Assembly (NCBI GenBank): GCA_023392515.1
Contig: JAEVYX010000021.1
Coordinates: 1 to 27,691, forward strand
From: Bacillota bacterium
GTDB lineage: Bacteria > Bacillota > Clostridia > Christensenellales > Aristaeellaceae
DNA length: 27,691 nt
Direction: 5' to 3'
Shown here: piece after piece, positions 7,129 to 14,484 of the stretch
How positions within the stretch are numbered: position 1 is the stretch's first letter
Layout of the letters: every line of letters starts with the position of its first letter
The notes under the pieces: generated by a model
The model's database searches: none
Told to the model about the DNA's origin: nothing
The model's input: the letters and a program-made list of their open reading frames with translations, nothing else
Position numbers and translations under genes: made by a program

Positions 7129-7300
7129 ATCTTTTGCACCTCCTTTTTGGAAAGATAAAAGAAAACCCTTGCGCAGGCGCAAGGGTGAGCAAAATCAAAT
7201 CATGCTTTCCTTACACCTCGGCGGGCGAAGCGAAAAACTTCATTATACCTGGCAAAAAGCCCGGCACCCGCTGTCTACGGCACAGGTTTCCTTTGAAACC
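7129..7300 (-). promoter_or_regulatory. L10 autoregulatory leader RNA
   Basis: The minus-strand 5' region holds the pattern known from Bacillus L10 leaders: CCGTAGACAGCGGGTGCC, a short arm, then CCGAGGTGTAAGG, followed by a terminator hairpin and rplJ. L10 complexed with L7/L12 binds such leaders and favours termination. Recognition is from sequence pattern only. The leader stayed with rplJL although the operon has been separated from rplKA. Confidence 0.82.
7157..7186 (-). terminator. Attenuator terminator within the L10 leader
   Basis: On the minus strand ACCCTTGCGC pairs with GCGCAAGGGT over a 2-base apex, followed by TTTCTTTT. It lies 29 bases before the rplJ start, placing it as the attenuation hairpin of the leader. 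Confidence 0.85.
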
Positions 7301-7306
7301 TTAAAA

Positions 7307-7335
7307 ATCATAACATAAATTTCTTTTTTCGTCAA
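7307..7335 (-). promoter_or_regulatory. Promoter of rplJ-rplL
   Basis: On the minus strand TTGACG (7335-7330), 17 bases, TATGAT (7312-7307). This is a strong housekeeping-type promoter about 180 bases before rplJ, leaving room for the L10 leader. Confidence 0.85.
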
Positions 7336-7342
7336 CATCCTA
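7313..7342 (+). promoter_or_regulatory. Candidate sporulation (sigma G type) promoter for the SASP genes
   Basis: CATCCTA (7336-7342) fits the sigma-G -10 pattern, and ACATA (7313-7317), 18 bases upstream, matches four of five -35 positions. It overlaps the divergent rplJ promoter. The start would be about 136 bases before the first SASP gene, which is long, so this is tentative. Confidence 0.3.
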
Positions 7343-7485
7343 ATTCAGAAATGAAGATGTGAATTCAACAATGAAGATATTTATAAAAACGCAATTCCCT
7401 TCCTTCCTTGCGAACAATTGGCAGGGTAATTTGGGACACATGGGTCAAAATATCGTTGACGTCAAAACAGGAGGTGAAAAGTCCA

Positions 7486-7731
7486 ATGATGAATCAAAAT
7501 GCCGCAGGCAGCAGCAGCTCCAGCAACTCCAACAATGTGAATATCCCGGAAGCCCGTGCTGCGCTAGACAACATGAAGTTTGAAATCGCCCGGGAATTGG
7601 GCATCAACTTCAAACAAGGGTACAATGGAGACCTGTCCTCCCGGGAAAACGGCTATGTAGGCGGTTACATGGTCAAACGGCTCATCGAGCAGGCTGAAAA
7701 GCAGATGGCCGGCAGCCAGCCGAGCCGGTAA
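7486..7731 (+). CDS. Alpha/beta-type small acid-soluble spore protein
   Basis: An 81-residue protein with an Asn/Ser-rich N-terminus and the family core PEARAALDNMKFEIAREL, GINFKQGYNGDLSSRENGYVGGYMVKRLIEQAE. The Glu-Ile (EIA) site in the core matches the GPR germination-protease cleavage region. These proteins coat DNA in dormant spores, protect it from UV and heat, and are degraded to amino acids on germination. The start ATG follows AGGAGGTG by nine bases; a longer reading from 7408 lacks a site. It forms a tandem pair with the next gene. Confidence 0.95.
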   Translation: MMNQNAAGSSSSSNSNNVNIPEARAALDNMKFEIARELGINFKQGYNGDLSSRENGYVGGYMVKRLIEQAEKQMAGSQPSR

Positions 7732-7737
7732 GCAAAC

Positions 7738-7752
7738 GGGCGAAAGCGCCCC
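7738..7752 (+). other. Hairpin between the two SASP genes
   Basis: GGGCG pairs with CGCCC around an AAAG loop, seven bases after the first SASP stop. There is no T-run directly after it, so it is more likely an mRNA stabiliser or weak attenuator than a terminator. Confidence 0.4.
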
Positions 7753-7788
7753 TCGAATTTCTTATATAAAAGAATGGAGTGAAACGAT

Positions 7789-8040
7789 ATGTTCAATAGC
7801 AATTCCGGTTCTTCTAATTCCAATAATGTGAATGTTCCCGAAGCCCGTCAGGCATTGAATAACATGAAGTTTGAAATCGCCAACGAGTTGGGCATCAACC
7901 TCAAACAGGGATATAACGGCGATCTGCCCAGCCGCCAGGCGGGGTATATCGGCGGATATATGGTCAAGCGTATGATTGAACAGCAGGAGCGGGCCATGAG
8001 CGGCCAAGCTGGCATGGGTGCCGGCGGTGCTAGCCGCTAA
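7789..8040 (+). CDS. Alpha/beta-type small acid-soluble spore protein, second copy
   Basis: An 83-residue protein nearly identical in its core to the upstream gene (PEARQALNNMKFEIANEL, GINLKQGYNGDLPSR, GYIGGYMVKRMIEQQE). It differs mainly at the Ser/Asn N-terminus and the Gly/Ala-rich tail. It coats spore DNA like its neighbour. The gap is 57 bases, with a GGAGTG site and no separate promoter that I can see. The pair therefore looks like a recent tandem duplication transcribed together, followed by one terminator. Confidence 0.95.
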   Translation: MFNSNSGSSNSNNVNVPEARQALNNMKFEIANELGINLKQGYNGDLPSRQAGYIGGYMVKRMIEQQERAMSGQAGMGAGGASR

Positions 8041-8098
8041 GATTCAATCGTGCGGTTTACCCGTATGATGTAGGATGAAATCCTGGATTTGGCTAGTG

Positions 8099-8131
8099 CA
8101 TCGGCGGCAGTTTTGCCGCCGATGTCTTTCT
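8099..8131 (+). terminator. Intrinsic terminator after the SASP pair
   Basis: CATCGGCGGC (8099-8108) pairs with GCCGCCGATG (8115-8124) over a 6-base loop, followed by TCTTTCT. It closes the SASP unit before the pyrE promoter. Confidence 0.85.
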
Positions 8132-8149
8132 GCGTTTCCATATGAAATC

Positions 8150-8179
8150 TTCGCAATTTAAAGCCATCTATGGTACAAT
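8150..8179 (+). promoter_or_regulatory. Probable promoter of pyrE
   Basis: A clear -10, TACAAT (8174-8179), with a weak -35 TTCGCA (8150-8155) 18 bases upstream. It is 30 bases before the pyrE start, and no PyrR-type leader fits in that space. Confidence 0.5.
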
Positions 8180-8208
8180 AAGAAAAAAGGCAAAATGAGG
8201 GAGATCAT

Positions 8209-8778
8209 ATGGATCATGCAGAAGTAATGCAGGTTATGCAGCATAGCCATGCTTATCAGGAAGGACATTTTCGGCTGGCAGGGGGACGACATACAAACCG
8301 CTATGTGCAGTGCGCCCATGTCACACAAAACGCCGCCGTTACGGAAAAGGTGTGCCGGGCATTGACGGAAAAATGTTCAAACCGATCTTTTGATCTGGTG
8401 GTCAGCCCGGCTTTGGGCGGTATGATTCTGGGATACGAAATGAGCCGCATTCTGGGTATACATTATGTGTATACGGAGCGCAGGGATGGAGCAATGACGC
8501 TTCGCCGGGGGTTTTCCATTTCAAAAGGCGCGCACGTCCTTATTGTGGAAGATGTGGTAACAACGGGAGGCAGCGTGCGGGAAGTAATGGAAATAGTTAG
8601 AGCCTTTGGAGGAGAAGTGGAGCAAGTTGCTTGTCTGGTTGACAGATCAAACGGGAAAGTGGATTTAGGCGTTCCTTTTACGTCCTTAATCTCCTACGAG
8701 GTGGAGGCATGGCCCGAAACGAACTGCCCTCTGTGCAGCCAGGGCATTCCCATTACGAAGCCTGCCGGACGAGATTAA
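8209..8778 (+). CDS. pyrE: Orotate phosphoribosyltransferase
   Basis: A 189-residue type I phosphoribosyltransferase. The PRPP-binding motif VLIVEDVVTTGGSV is at about residues 110-123, and the flexible loop (YTERRDGAMTLRRGF) precedes it. The tail CPLCSQGIPITKPAGR is typical of the variant found in Thermus-like and clostridial genomes. It converts orotate and PRPP to OMP, the fifth step of pyrimidine synthesis. It stands alone, without pyrF or other pyr genes. Its last four bases overlap the end of the convergent GNAT gene. Confidence 0.92.
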   Translation: MDHAEVMQVMQHSHAYQEGHFRLAGGRHTNRYVQCAHVTQNAAVTEKVCRALTEKCSNRSFDLVVSPALGGMILGYEMSRILGIHYVYTERRDGAMTLRRGFSISKGAHVLIVEDVVTTGGSVREVMEIVRAFGGEVEQVACLVDRSNGKVDLGVPFTSLISYEVEAWPETNCPLCSQGIPITKPAGRD

Positions 8779-9344
8779 GCATTCTTCAGGGCGCTGTCCA
8801 CCGTTTCTTTGGCAATTTCAGCAAAGGGAACAGGAGGTACCGGCGTATCGGAAAAACTGCCCAGAGGCTTGTATAGCCAGAGAATGTCATGCCATTTGCC
8901 CAATTTATAGCCCGAATTGGGAAATAATCCTAATGATTCAAAGCCAAAGGATTGGTGCAATGCCAAACTTTTTTCGTTGGGCATTGCAAGTACAGCATAA
9001 GCGTTTCGGTATCCCTGTAGAGTTAGGATTCGCAAAAGGCTACTATACAGCGCACGACCAATGCCCCTGCCATGAACCTTTTCGTCCACATAGACGGAAA
9101 GCTCCACATCCCATTGATAAGCTTCATGGGGCCGCAAGGACGAGGCGTAAGCATATCCCATAACGGTGCCTTCCTCCTCATATACCAAAAACGGGTATTG
9201 AGGGGTGAGGGCTCTTACTTTTTCTGTGAAAGTATCCGGGGTAGGCTCGTGATAAATAAAGGTGACAGCCGTGTTCAAAACATATGGCTGATAGATGTGG
9301 CAAAGATCATCGGCATCTGAGGTGCGGACGGGGCGTACAGGCAT
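8775..9344 (-). CDS. GNAT acetyltransferase, phosphinothricin-acetyltransferase-like
   Basis: A 189-residue protein with the acetyl-CoA-binding motif VHGRGIGRAL (about 90-99) and the later NEKSLALHQSFGFESLG and WHDILWLYKPLG blocks. Together these match the PAT/YncA subgroup of GNAT enzymes. Such proteins acetylate a small amine substrate; the true substrate cannot be read from sequence. The start follows GGGAGA. It lies 32 bases downstream of rqcH on the same strand, so it is probably cotranscribed with it. Confidence 0.88.
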   Translation of the reverse strand: MPVRPVRTSDADDLCHIYQPYVLNTAVTFIYHEPTPDTFTEKVRALTPQYPFLVYEEEGTVMGYAYASSLRPHEAYQWDVELSVYVDEKVHGRGIGRALYSSLLRILTLQGYRNAYAVLAMPNEKSLALHQSFGFESLGLFPNSGYKLGKWHDILWLYKPLGSFSDTPVPPVPFAEIAKETVDSALKNA

Positions 9345-9376
9345 ATCAATTCTCCCTTTCTTTTGTCTACCGTGCT

Positions 9377-11116
9377 TTACAATTCCTTGATTTTGCGAAT
9401 ATCCTCAGCGTTTACGGTGATATAAAGCGTACGCTGGTTTGTATAGATGACAAAGCCGGCCGGGCTCCCCCCTGGCTTTTTGACATACTTTCGTAAAGTA
9501 TAATCGATGGGAACACCCGCGCTTTGCCGGCCTTTGCTGTAGTAGGCGGCTAGCTGCGCAGCTTCCATCAATGTGGTGCTGGGGATGGTTCCTTCCCTGC
9601 GGATAACCACATGCGATCCAGGCATATCTTTTGCGTGGAGCCAGGTTTCATCACCCTTGGCCGCTCCCGTAATCCGGTCATTCTGCAAGCTGTTTTTGCC
9701 AACCAGAATCTCGATGCCGTCCTGGCTTATATATTTGTAGGGCAGGCTTTCCGGCAGGCGCTTCACCGGCTTTCTCGTATGGTTCGCCCTTACATATCCG
9801 GCTTTTTGAAGCTCTTGGCGGATTTCCATCAATTCCGCTTCTTCTACGCATTTACCCAGATCGTCCAGGGCGCCTTCCAGTACGGAAAGCTCCGCCAATG
9901 TTTTTTCCCTTTGCTGTGCGGCAGTTTCCCGGGCAGAACGGGCTTTTTGATAACGCTTAAAATATTTCTGTGCATTTTGAGCCGGGGTGAGCTGCTTATC
10001 CAGCTCTACTTGAAGAAAACCGCCCTCCGGGTCGTAATAGTTTTGAAGCCTTGCCGACTCCTGGCCTTTGTGCAATTCGTGCAGGTGCGCGGTTATCATT
10101 TCTCCCAGGACACGGTATTCCTCCATGCGCGCGCTGCTATTCAATTCCTCGGTTTGTAAGGCCAGCTTTTTCTCGCACCGTTCCAAGTGCGTCTTTAAAA
10201 GCTTATATAAAGAGGCACTCTTTTGTGTTATCCGTTCCTGGGCATCCCTTGTGCAAAAGAAATCGTCCAAAGCTTGGTTCATGGTGTCGCAGGGCTTTTG
10301 TGAATCGGTATCGTAGGACAGATAGGGAAAAGGAAAAACGTCCAGCGCGGCGCCATATGCGTCCACCAACAGCACAGGGGGCGTAAGGCCAGGCACCCGG
10401 CCTATCCATTCGCATAGGCGGAGGGACAAGGCCGTCAGGTCGAAATCTTCTAATAAGACTTGGCTGCTGCTGGCAAGCCGGAAGGCAGCCTCACGGGCGG
10501 CAGTGGCGGAAAAGCCGCTTATCGCCAAACCAAGGGCCTTGTCCAGCCGTCCGCTAAGACCGGAGAGCTTTAAACGCACTTCCTCCGGTGTGATGTAGCT
10601 GGGGTCCAGCTTGTCCTGGGAGGGCGGCGGATCGTAAGGAAGGCCGGGCAATACCTCCCGGACACGGCTCATATCCCCAGAGACATGGCGGATGGCATCA
10701 AGAATTTTTCCTTTGCCGTCTACTACAATCAGGTTGGAATGCCTGCCCATGATTTCCAAAATCAACGTTTGAGTTTGAATGACGCCCAGCTCATCGGCAT
10801 TTTCCGTTTCCACATGGAGCACCCGGTCGCCGCCAATCTGCTTAACCGAGATAATGCGTCCTCCTTGGAGGTGCTTGCGCATCAGCATGCAGAACATGGG
10901 TGGTTCCGGTGGATTTATTGGGGTTTGTCGGGTGAGATGCGCCCTGGCATAATTGGGACTGGCACACAAAAGCAGCCGGTGATTTTCTCCTTGGCTGCGG
11001 ATGAGCAGCACCAGCATATCCTTTTCAGGCTGCGTGATTTTGTCAATGCGGCCTCCCACAAGCTTTTGATGAAGCTCCCGGGCCACAAAGGAAAGCGTAA
11101 GTCCATCCATTGGCAT
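9377..11116 (-). CDS. rqcH: Rqc2 homologue RqcH (NFACT protein), alanine-tailing ribosome rescue factor
   Basis: A 579-residue protein matching the NFACT family, once annotated as fibronectin-binding. The NFACT-N domain opens with MDGLTLSFVARELHQKLVGG and carries Asp97-Arg98 in GGDRVLHVE, the pair needed for Ala-tail synthesis in the Bacillus protein. A coiled-coil region occupies roughly residues 290-430. The NFACT-R domain includes ETWLHAKDMPGSHVVIR (about 490-506). RqcH binds split 50S subunits with a stalled peptide, recruits tRNA-Ala and adds a C-terminal alanine degron. Its partner rqcP is not in the window. Confidence 0.93.
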   Translation of the reverse strand: MPMDGLTLSFVARELHQKLVGGRIDKITQPEKDMLVLLIRSQGENHRLLLCASPNYARAHLTRQTPINPPEPPMFCMLMRKHLQGGRIISVKQIGGDRVLHVETENADELGVIQTQTLILEIMGRHSNLIVVDGKGKILDAIRHVSGDMSRVREVLPGLPYDPPPSQDKLDPSYITPEEVRLKLSGLSGRLDKALGLAISGFSATAAREAAFRLASSSQVLLEDFDLTALSLRLCEWIGRVPGLTPPVLLVDAYGAALDVFPFPYLSYDTDSQKPCDTMNQALDDFFCTRDAQERITQKSASLYKLLKTHLERCEKKLALQTEELNSSARMEEYRVLGEMITAHLHELHKGQESARLQNYYDPEGGFLQVELDKQLTPAQNAQKYFKRYQKARSARETAAQQREKTLAELSVLEGALDDLGKCVEEAELMEIRQELQKAGYVRANHTRKPVKRLPESLPYKYISQDGIEILVGKNSLQNDRITGAAKGDETWLHAKDMPGSHVVIRREGTIPSTTLMEAAQLAAYYSKGRQSAGVPIDYTLRKYVKKPGGSPAGFVIYTNQRTLYITVNAEDIRKIKEL

Positions 11117-11148
11117 GCTTTAATCCCCATTCCAAATAGGCTGGTAGT

Positions 11149-11177
11149 ATTATAGCTTGAATTGGGTAATTACGCAA
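11149..11177 (-). promoter_or_regulatory. Promoter of rqcH
   Basis: On the minus strand TTGCGT (11177-11172), 17 bases, TATAAT (11154-11149). The start would be near 11142, about 25 bases before the rqcH ATG. Confidence 0.7.
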
Positions 11178-11211
11178 TTCTTTGGCTTCGAAGGGTTTTC
11201 CTCTGCAAGTA

Positions 11212-11240
11212 TCATAGGAAGCATAGAGGGGGCATACACT
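11212..11240 (+). promoter_or_regulatory. Candidate sigma-E-type sporulation promoter for the GerM gene
   Basis: CATACACT (11233-11240) fits the mother-cell sigma-E -10 consensus CATACAHT exactly. A partial -35 TCATAGG (11212-11218) lies 14 bases upstream. The start codon follows 34 bases after the -10. In Bacillus, gerM is a mother-cell gene, so the match fits its expected control. An alternative vegetative promoter, TTCGAA-17-TATCAT (11187-11215), is also present. Confidence 0.5.
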
Positions 11241-11273
11241 TTCACTGCAATCATCGTGCAAGGAGTGAGATTT

Positions 11274-12299
11274 GTGAAAATCAAACGGACGGATATCGAG
11301 CGCATCCTGATCTTGTGCGCGGCAGCACTGGTGGTGGTCCTGGCCCTTAGGGGCGGCGGGCGAAACACAACGGAAATTATCTCTGTGGAGCCGCCCATTA
11401 ATGTGACGGAGACCAACGCTGCCGTCCAAGGAGATACCCAACCTACCGTGGTGTTTTATCAGGATGGGGAGGGTTATCTGGTGCCGGTTACCCGGCAGAT
11501 TCCCAAACAGGATGGCGTGGCAAAAGCGACCCTGGCCTTGATGGTGAAGAGCAGCCAGAATGACATGGAAGCTGCACGGCTGGGTCTGAGGACAGTAATC
11601 CCCGAGGGAACCACCTTTGACATTAACATTGCTGACCAAAAGGCACGGGTGGACATGAGCAAGGAAGCGCTGAATTGCCAAAATGCCGAAGAGGAAACGC
11701 TGATGGTGCAGGCGGTAACAAGCGCCCTGTGCACTTTCTCAACGGTGGATGAGGTAACGTTCCTATTTGACGGTCAAAAGCGGAGCAAATTGACCAACGG
11801 TACGGATGTGAGCGGCGCATTTACTGAGGATGGGCTGAACATGGAAAGCGTTACTACCATGTCTACTGCCAACGCTGATCAAATTCAACTGTACTTCCCC
11901 TCCCAAACAGGCCGTATGCTGATTCCTGTGACCCGTACTGTATTCAGCACAGCCGACTTGACTACCGCCATGCTGGAGCTTGCAAAAGGCCCTAGGGATG
12001 ACAGCGGCTTGGAACGCCCGCTTCCCAAAGATTGCGGACTCAAAGGCGTAACCATGAAAGATGGGGTGGTAACAGTTGACTTTACAAAGGAATTCATGGA
12101 AGTTTCCCAGCAGTCCGATGGCGGAAAGCAAGCACTGCGTGCCATCTTGTTTACCTGCGCACAATTTCCGGGCGTGAAAAAGGTAGAAGTCAAGGTGGAA
12201 GGTGAGAAGTTTGTTCCCAGCCAAGAGGATACGGCAACCTTCATCAATGAGGCGGAGGAAGTGGTTGCTCAGTATCCCGGCATTATCGAGATTGACTAA
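11274..12299 (+). CDS. gerM: GerMN-domain sporulation/germination protein, GerM-like
   Basis: A 341-residue protein with a GTG start following AAGGAG; an upstream in-frame ATG at 11157 lacks a site and adds an unlikely leader. An N-terminal membrane helix (about 10-26) is followed by two GerMN-like repeats. One is near residues 60-170 (YLVPVTRQIPKQDGVAKATL) and one near 195-320 (RMLIPVTRTVFSTADLTTAML). The Bacillus protein is a lipoprotein, but here the Cys follows ILIL rather than a lipobox, so it is probably membrane-anchored. GerM is needed for sporulation and germination. The next genes match the gerM-rph-ysnA-ysnB order. Confidence 0.88.
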   Translation: MKIKRTDIERILILCAAALVVVLALRGGGRNTTEIISVEPPINVTETNAAVQGDTQPTVVFYQDGEGYLVPVTRQIPKQDGVAKATLALMVKSSQNDMEAARLGLRTVIPEGTTFDINIADQKARVDMSKEALNCQNAEEETLMVQAVTSALCTFSTVDEVTFLFDGQKRSKLTNGTDVSGAFTEDGLNMESVTTMSTANADQIQLYFPSQTGRMLIPVTRTVFSTADLTTAMLELAKGPRDDSGLERPLPKDCGLKGVTMKDGVVTVDFTKEFMEVSQQSDGGKQALRAILFTCAQFPGVKKVEVKVEGEKFVPSQEDTATFINEAEEVVAQYPGIIEID

Positions 12300-12361
12300 A
12301 AATCGCCAAGAGGCAGGAATTTTCTAACGAAGAGCGAAACAAGATACAAACTAGAAGTCCT

Positions 12362-12435
12362 GGGAAGGGACTGTCCGGAGAGCAGGAGCGCAGTTTTTCA
12401 GCGCCATGCAAACCGGACCGTTTCTTCCCATTTTT
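12362..12435 (+). promoter_or_regulatory. Long stem with U-tract before the rph-rdgB fusion: terminator or attenuator
   Basis: GGGAAGGGAC (12362-12371) pairs with GTTTCTTCCC (12420-12429), using G-T wobbles. After one mismatch, GTCCGG (12373-12378) pairs with CCGGAC (12413-12418). An inner hairpin has GCGC arms at 12388-12391 and 12401-12404. ATTTTT follows directly. The ribosome-binding site of the next gene begins about ten bases later, leaving no room for a promoter. It may simply end the gerM transcript, or gate read-through into rph. Confidence 0.65.
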
Positions 12436-12455
12436 CTATCAGAGGAGGAATCCCT

Positions 12456-13772
12456 ATGGTTCGCCAGGATGGACGGACGCCGGATCAGGCTCGGGAATGT
12501 GTGATTACGCCGGACTTTATGCGCACGGCGGATGGAAGCTGTTTAATTGCTACTGGAAAGACGCGGGTGATATGCACTGCATCGGTGGAAGAAGAGGTTC
12601 CGCCATTTTTGCGGGGCAAAAATCAAGGCTGGCTGACGGCGGAATATGCCATGCTGCCTGCCTCTACTGGAAAGCGCAAGGCCCGGGATGGCCTCAAAAA
12701 GGATGGCCGCAGCGTGGAGATTCAAAGGCTTATCGGCAGGAGCCTTCGCCAGGCGGTGGACATGAAGGCGCTGGGGGAGCGCACCATCACCTTGGATTGT
12801 GACGTTTTGGAAGCTGACGGAGGAACCCGTACCGCATCCATTACAGGGGCCTTTGTTGCACTGGTTTTGGCGGTGGACAAGCTGATAAAGGCGGGGAAGC
12901 TTTTGCGTTCGCCAATCAGGCATCAGGTGGCAGCCATCAGCGCCGGGGTGGTGGCGGATACACCCTGCCTGGACCTGTGCTATGGGGAAGACAGCGCCGC
13001 CCAGGTGGATATGAACCTGGTGATGAACGAGCGCGGGGAGTTTATTGAATTGCAGGGCACCGGAGAGGGCCGGGCTTTTACGCAGGAGGAGCTTTCCACC
13101 TTGCTAAAGCAAGGAGAAGCTGGGATTTGCGGCCTGATGGCAGCTCAGCGGGCCGCTTTAGGCGAGCGGGCAGCCCATATCGCTCCCAAACCCCTTTTGG
13201 TGGCTGCTTCGGGCAATGCGCATAAATTGGCTGAGCTAAGGGCGATCTTCGGTAATGCGTTTGACATTATGGATATGGCGTCGGCAGGCTTCCAGGGAGA
13301 AGTGGAGGAAAGCGGCGTAACCTTCCGTGAAAACGCCATATTGAAAGCAGAAGCCGTGGCGAAAGCCACAGGCCACTGGGCATTGGCTGATGACAGCGGA
13401 CTTGCCGTGAAGGCCCTCGGAGGTGCACCGGGGGTATATTCCGCCCGCTATGCCGGAGACCATGGTAATGACAAGGCCAACAATGCCTTATTGCTTAAAA
13501 ACATGGAGAGCGTTGTGGACCGAAGCGCCGAATTTGTCTGTGCCATGGCTTTGGCCCGGCCGGGACGGGAGACCGTTACGGTGGAGGGAACCTGCTCTGG
13601 TGTCCTCCTTTTTGGAGAACGAGGAACAGGCGGCTTTGGGTATGATCCGCTTTTTATGTACGAGTCTGGAAAAACGCTGGCAGAAATGACGGCGGCGGAA
13701 AAAAACGAAATCAGCCATCGGGCAAGGGCGGCACAAAAGATGCTGGATGCAGTAAAAGAACTGCACCTGTAG
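12456..13772 (+). CDS. Fused RNase PH and XTP/dITP diphosphatase (RdgB/HAM1)
   Basis: A 438-residue two-domain protein. Residues 1-240 are RNase PH: GRTPDQAR, RGKNQGWLTAEY, GRSVEIQRLIGRSLR (84-98) and DCDVLEADGGTRTASITGA (114-132). It trims tRNA 3' ends using phosphate. Residues 247-438 are the RdgB/HAM1 pyrophosphatase: SGNAHKLAEL (252-261), ADDSGLAV (311-318), GTGGFGYDPLF (390-400) and SHRARA (420-425). It hydrolyses XTP and dITP to keep deaminated purines out of nucleic acids. Both catalytic motif sets look intact, with a short linker near 236-246. Bacillus has the two as adjacent genes. Confidence 0.95.
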   Translation: MVRQDGRTPDQARECVITPDFMRTADGSCLIATGKTRVICTASVEEEVPPFLRGKNQGWLTAEYAMLPASTGKRKARDGLKKDGRSVEIQRLIGRSLRQAVDMKALGERTITLDCDVLEADGGTRTASITGAFVALVLAVDKLIKAGKLLRSPIRHQVAAISAGVVADTPCLDLCYGEDSAAQVDMNLVMNERGEFIELQGTGEGRAFTQEELSTLLKQGEAGICGLMAAQRAALGERAAHIAPKPLLVAASGNAHKLAELRAIFGNAFDIMDMASAGFQGEVEESGVTFRENAILKAEAVAKATGHWALADDSGLAVKALGGAPGVYSARYAGDHGNDKANNALLLKNMESVVDRSAEFVCAMALARPGRETVTVEGTCSGVLLFGERGTGGFGYDPLFMYESGKTLAEMTAAEKNEISHRARAAQKMLDAVKELHL

Positions 13773-13786
13773 GGGGGGAGAACGCC

Positions 13787-14287
13787 ATGCGGTTGGCAGC
13801 GTTCAGCGACAGTCATGGGGATACATATGCCTTGCGCTTTGCTTTGGAGGAAGCCATCAAGCGGGGCATGGTTGATGTTTTTGCCTTCTTGGGCGATGGG
13901 GTTCAGGACTTTTATGATTTGCATGGGTTGATGAAACGCCATAATCCCTCCGCCATGTGCTATGCTGTACGGGGAAATAATGATTATGCCCGTCAGGGCC
14001 TGCCGGAGGAATCGGTCGTGTCTTTTGGCCCTTTATGGGTTTACCTGGCCCATGGTCATCGGCAGCGGGTAAAGCTGACAGATGCGTTTATTTTTGCCGA
14101 CGCAAGAGAAAGGCAATGCACTATCGCCCTGTTTGGGCACACCCACCGGGCTTTTTTGGGGGAAAAGGATGGGGTGCTGTGTATGAATCCTGGCTCCGTG
14201 GCCTTGCCGACAGGCAAAGGCCCATCCTTTGGGCTTTTAACATCCAGTTCGGAAGGAAACGTTACAACGGAAATCGTATTTCTTTAA
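13787..14287 (+). CDS. YfcE/MJ0936-type metallophosphoesterase
   Basis: A 166-residue phosphodiesterase with the five metal-binding blocks in order: DSHGD (8-12), GDG (36-38), GNND (63-66), HGH (89-91) and GHTH (117-120), then the MNPGSV block. Such enzymes hydrolyse phosphodiesters with Mn; the physiological substrate is unknown. It starts 14 bases after the rph-rdgB stop with an AGGGGGGAG site. The position corresponds to ysnB in Bacillus, so the whole cluster is conserved. Confidence 0.92.
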   Translation: MRLAAFSDSHGDTYALRFALEEAIKRGMVDVFAFLGDGVQDFYDLHGLMKRHNPSAMCYAVRGNNDYARQGLPEESVVSFGPLWVYLAHGHRQRVKLTDAFIFADARERQCTIALFGHTHRAFLGEKDGVLCMNPGSVALPTGKGPSFGLLTSSSEGNVTTEIVFL

Positions 14288-14299
14288 TGACATAGCCAA

Positions 14300-14328
14300 T
14301 TGACAAATAATCCCTGAGATGCTATCCT
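14300..14328 (+). promoter_or_regulatory. Promoter of the methyltransferase leader
   Basis: A perfect TTGACA (14300-14305), 17 bases, TATCCT (14323-14328). The start would be near 14335, giving a leader of about 228 bases before the coding region. Confidence 0.85.
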
Positions 14329-14358
14329 TTTAAGGACAGCAAACAAATAAATCATTGG

Positions 14359-14484
14359 AGGGATACCGTCCGGAGGGGGCAGCACGCTGCACTCACCGGA
14401 AATGAAAGAAAGCGCAGGCAACAAATACAGGCACGGCAGAGGCTTGCTTTGTGTTGCCCGCGCATTCTTTCAGGTGGTATCCCT
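14359..14484 (+). promoter_or_regulatory. Structured leader domain, riboswitch-like, class not recognised
   Basis: AGGGATACC (14359-14367) pairs with GGTATCCCT (14476-14484) and closes a three-way junction. Arm one: TCCGG (14369-14373) with CCGGA (14396-14400), containing a GCAG/CTGC hairpin (14379-14390). Arm two: TGAAAGAA (14403-14410) with TTCTTTCA (14465-14472), then GCGC (14412-14415) with GCGC (14460-14463), then GGCAACA (14417-14423) with TGTTGCC (14452-14458). Every arm is near-perfect. Closing P1 uses the same bases as the left arm of the downstream terminator. I could not match it to TPP, SAM, lysine, cobalamin, glycine, T-box or other classes known to me. Confidence 0.7.

Noticed and set aside
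7408..7485. Longer start for the first SASP
   Set aside because: No ribosome-binding site, while the ATG at 7486 has AGGAGGTG and gives the normal SASP start.
9611..11155. Plus-strand frames inside rqcH (182 and 156 codons)
   Set aside because: They are antisense shadows of a full-length RqcH with all key motifs.
12361..12429. SRP RNA (4.5S-like), because of GTCCGGAG
   Set aside because: The conserved apical GGAA loop and GCAGC partner are not in the required places; the stem and U-tract fit a terminator or attenuator.
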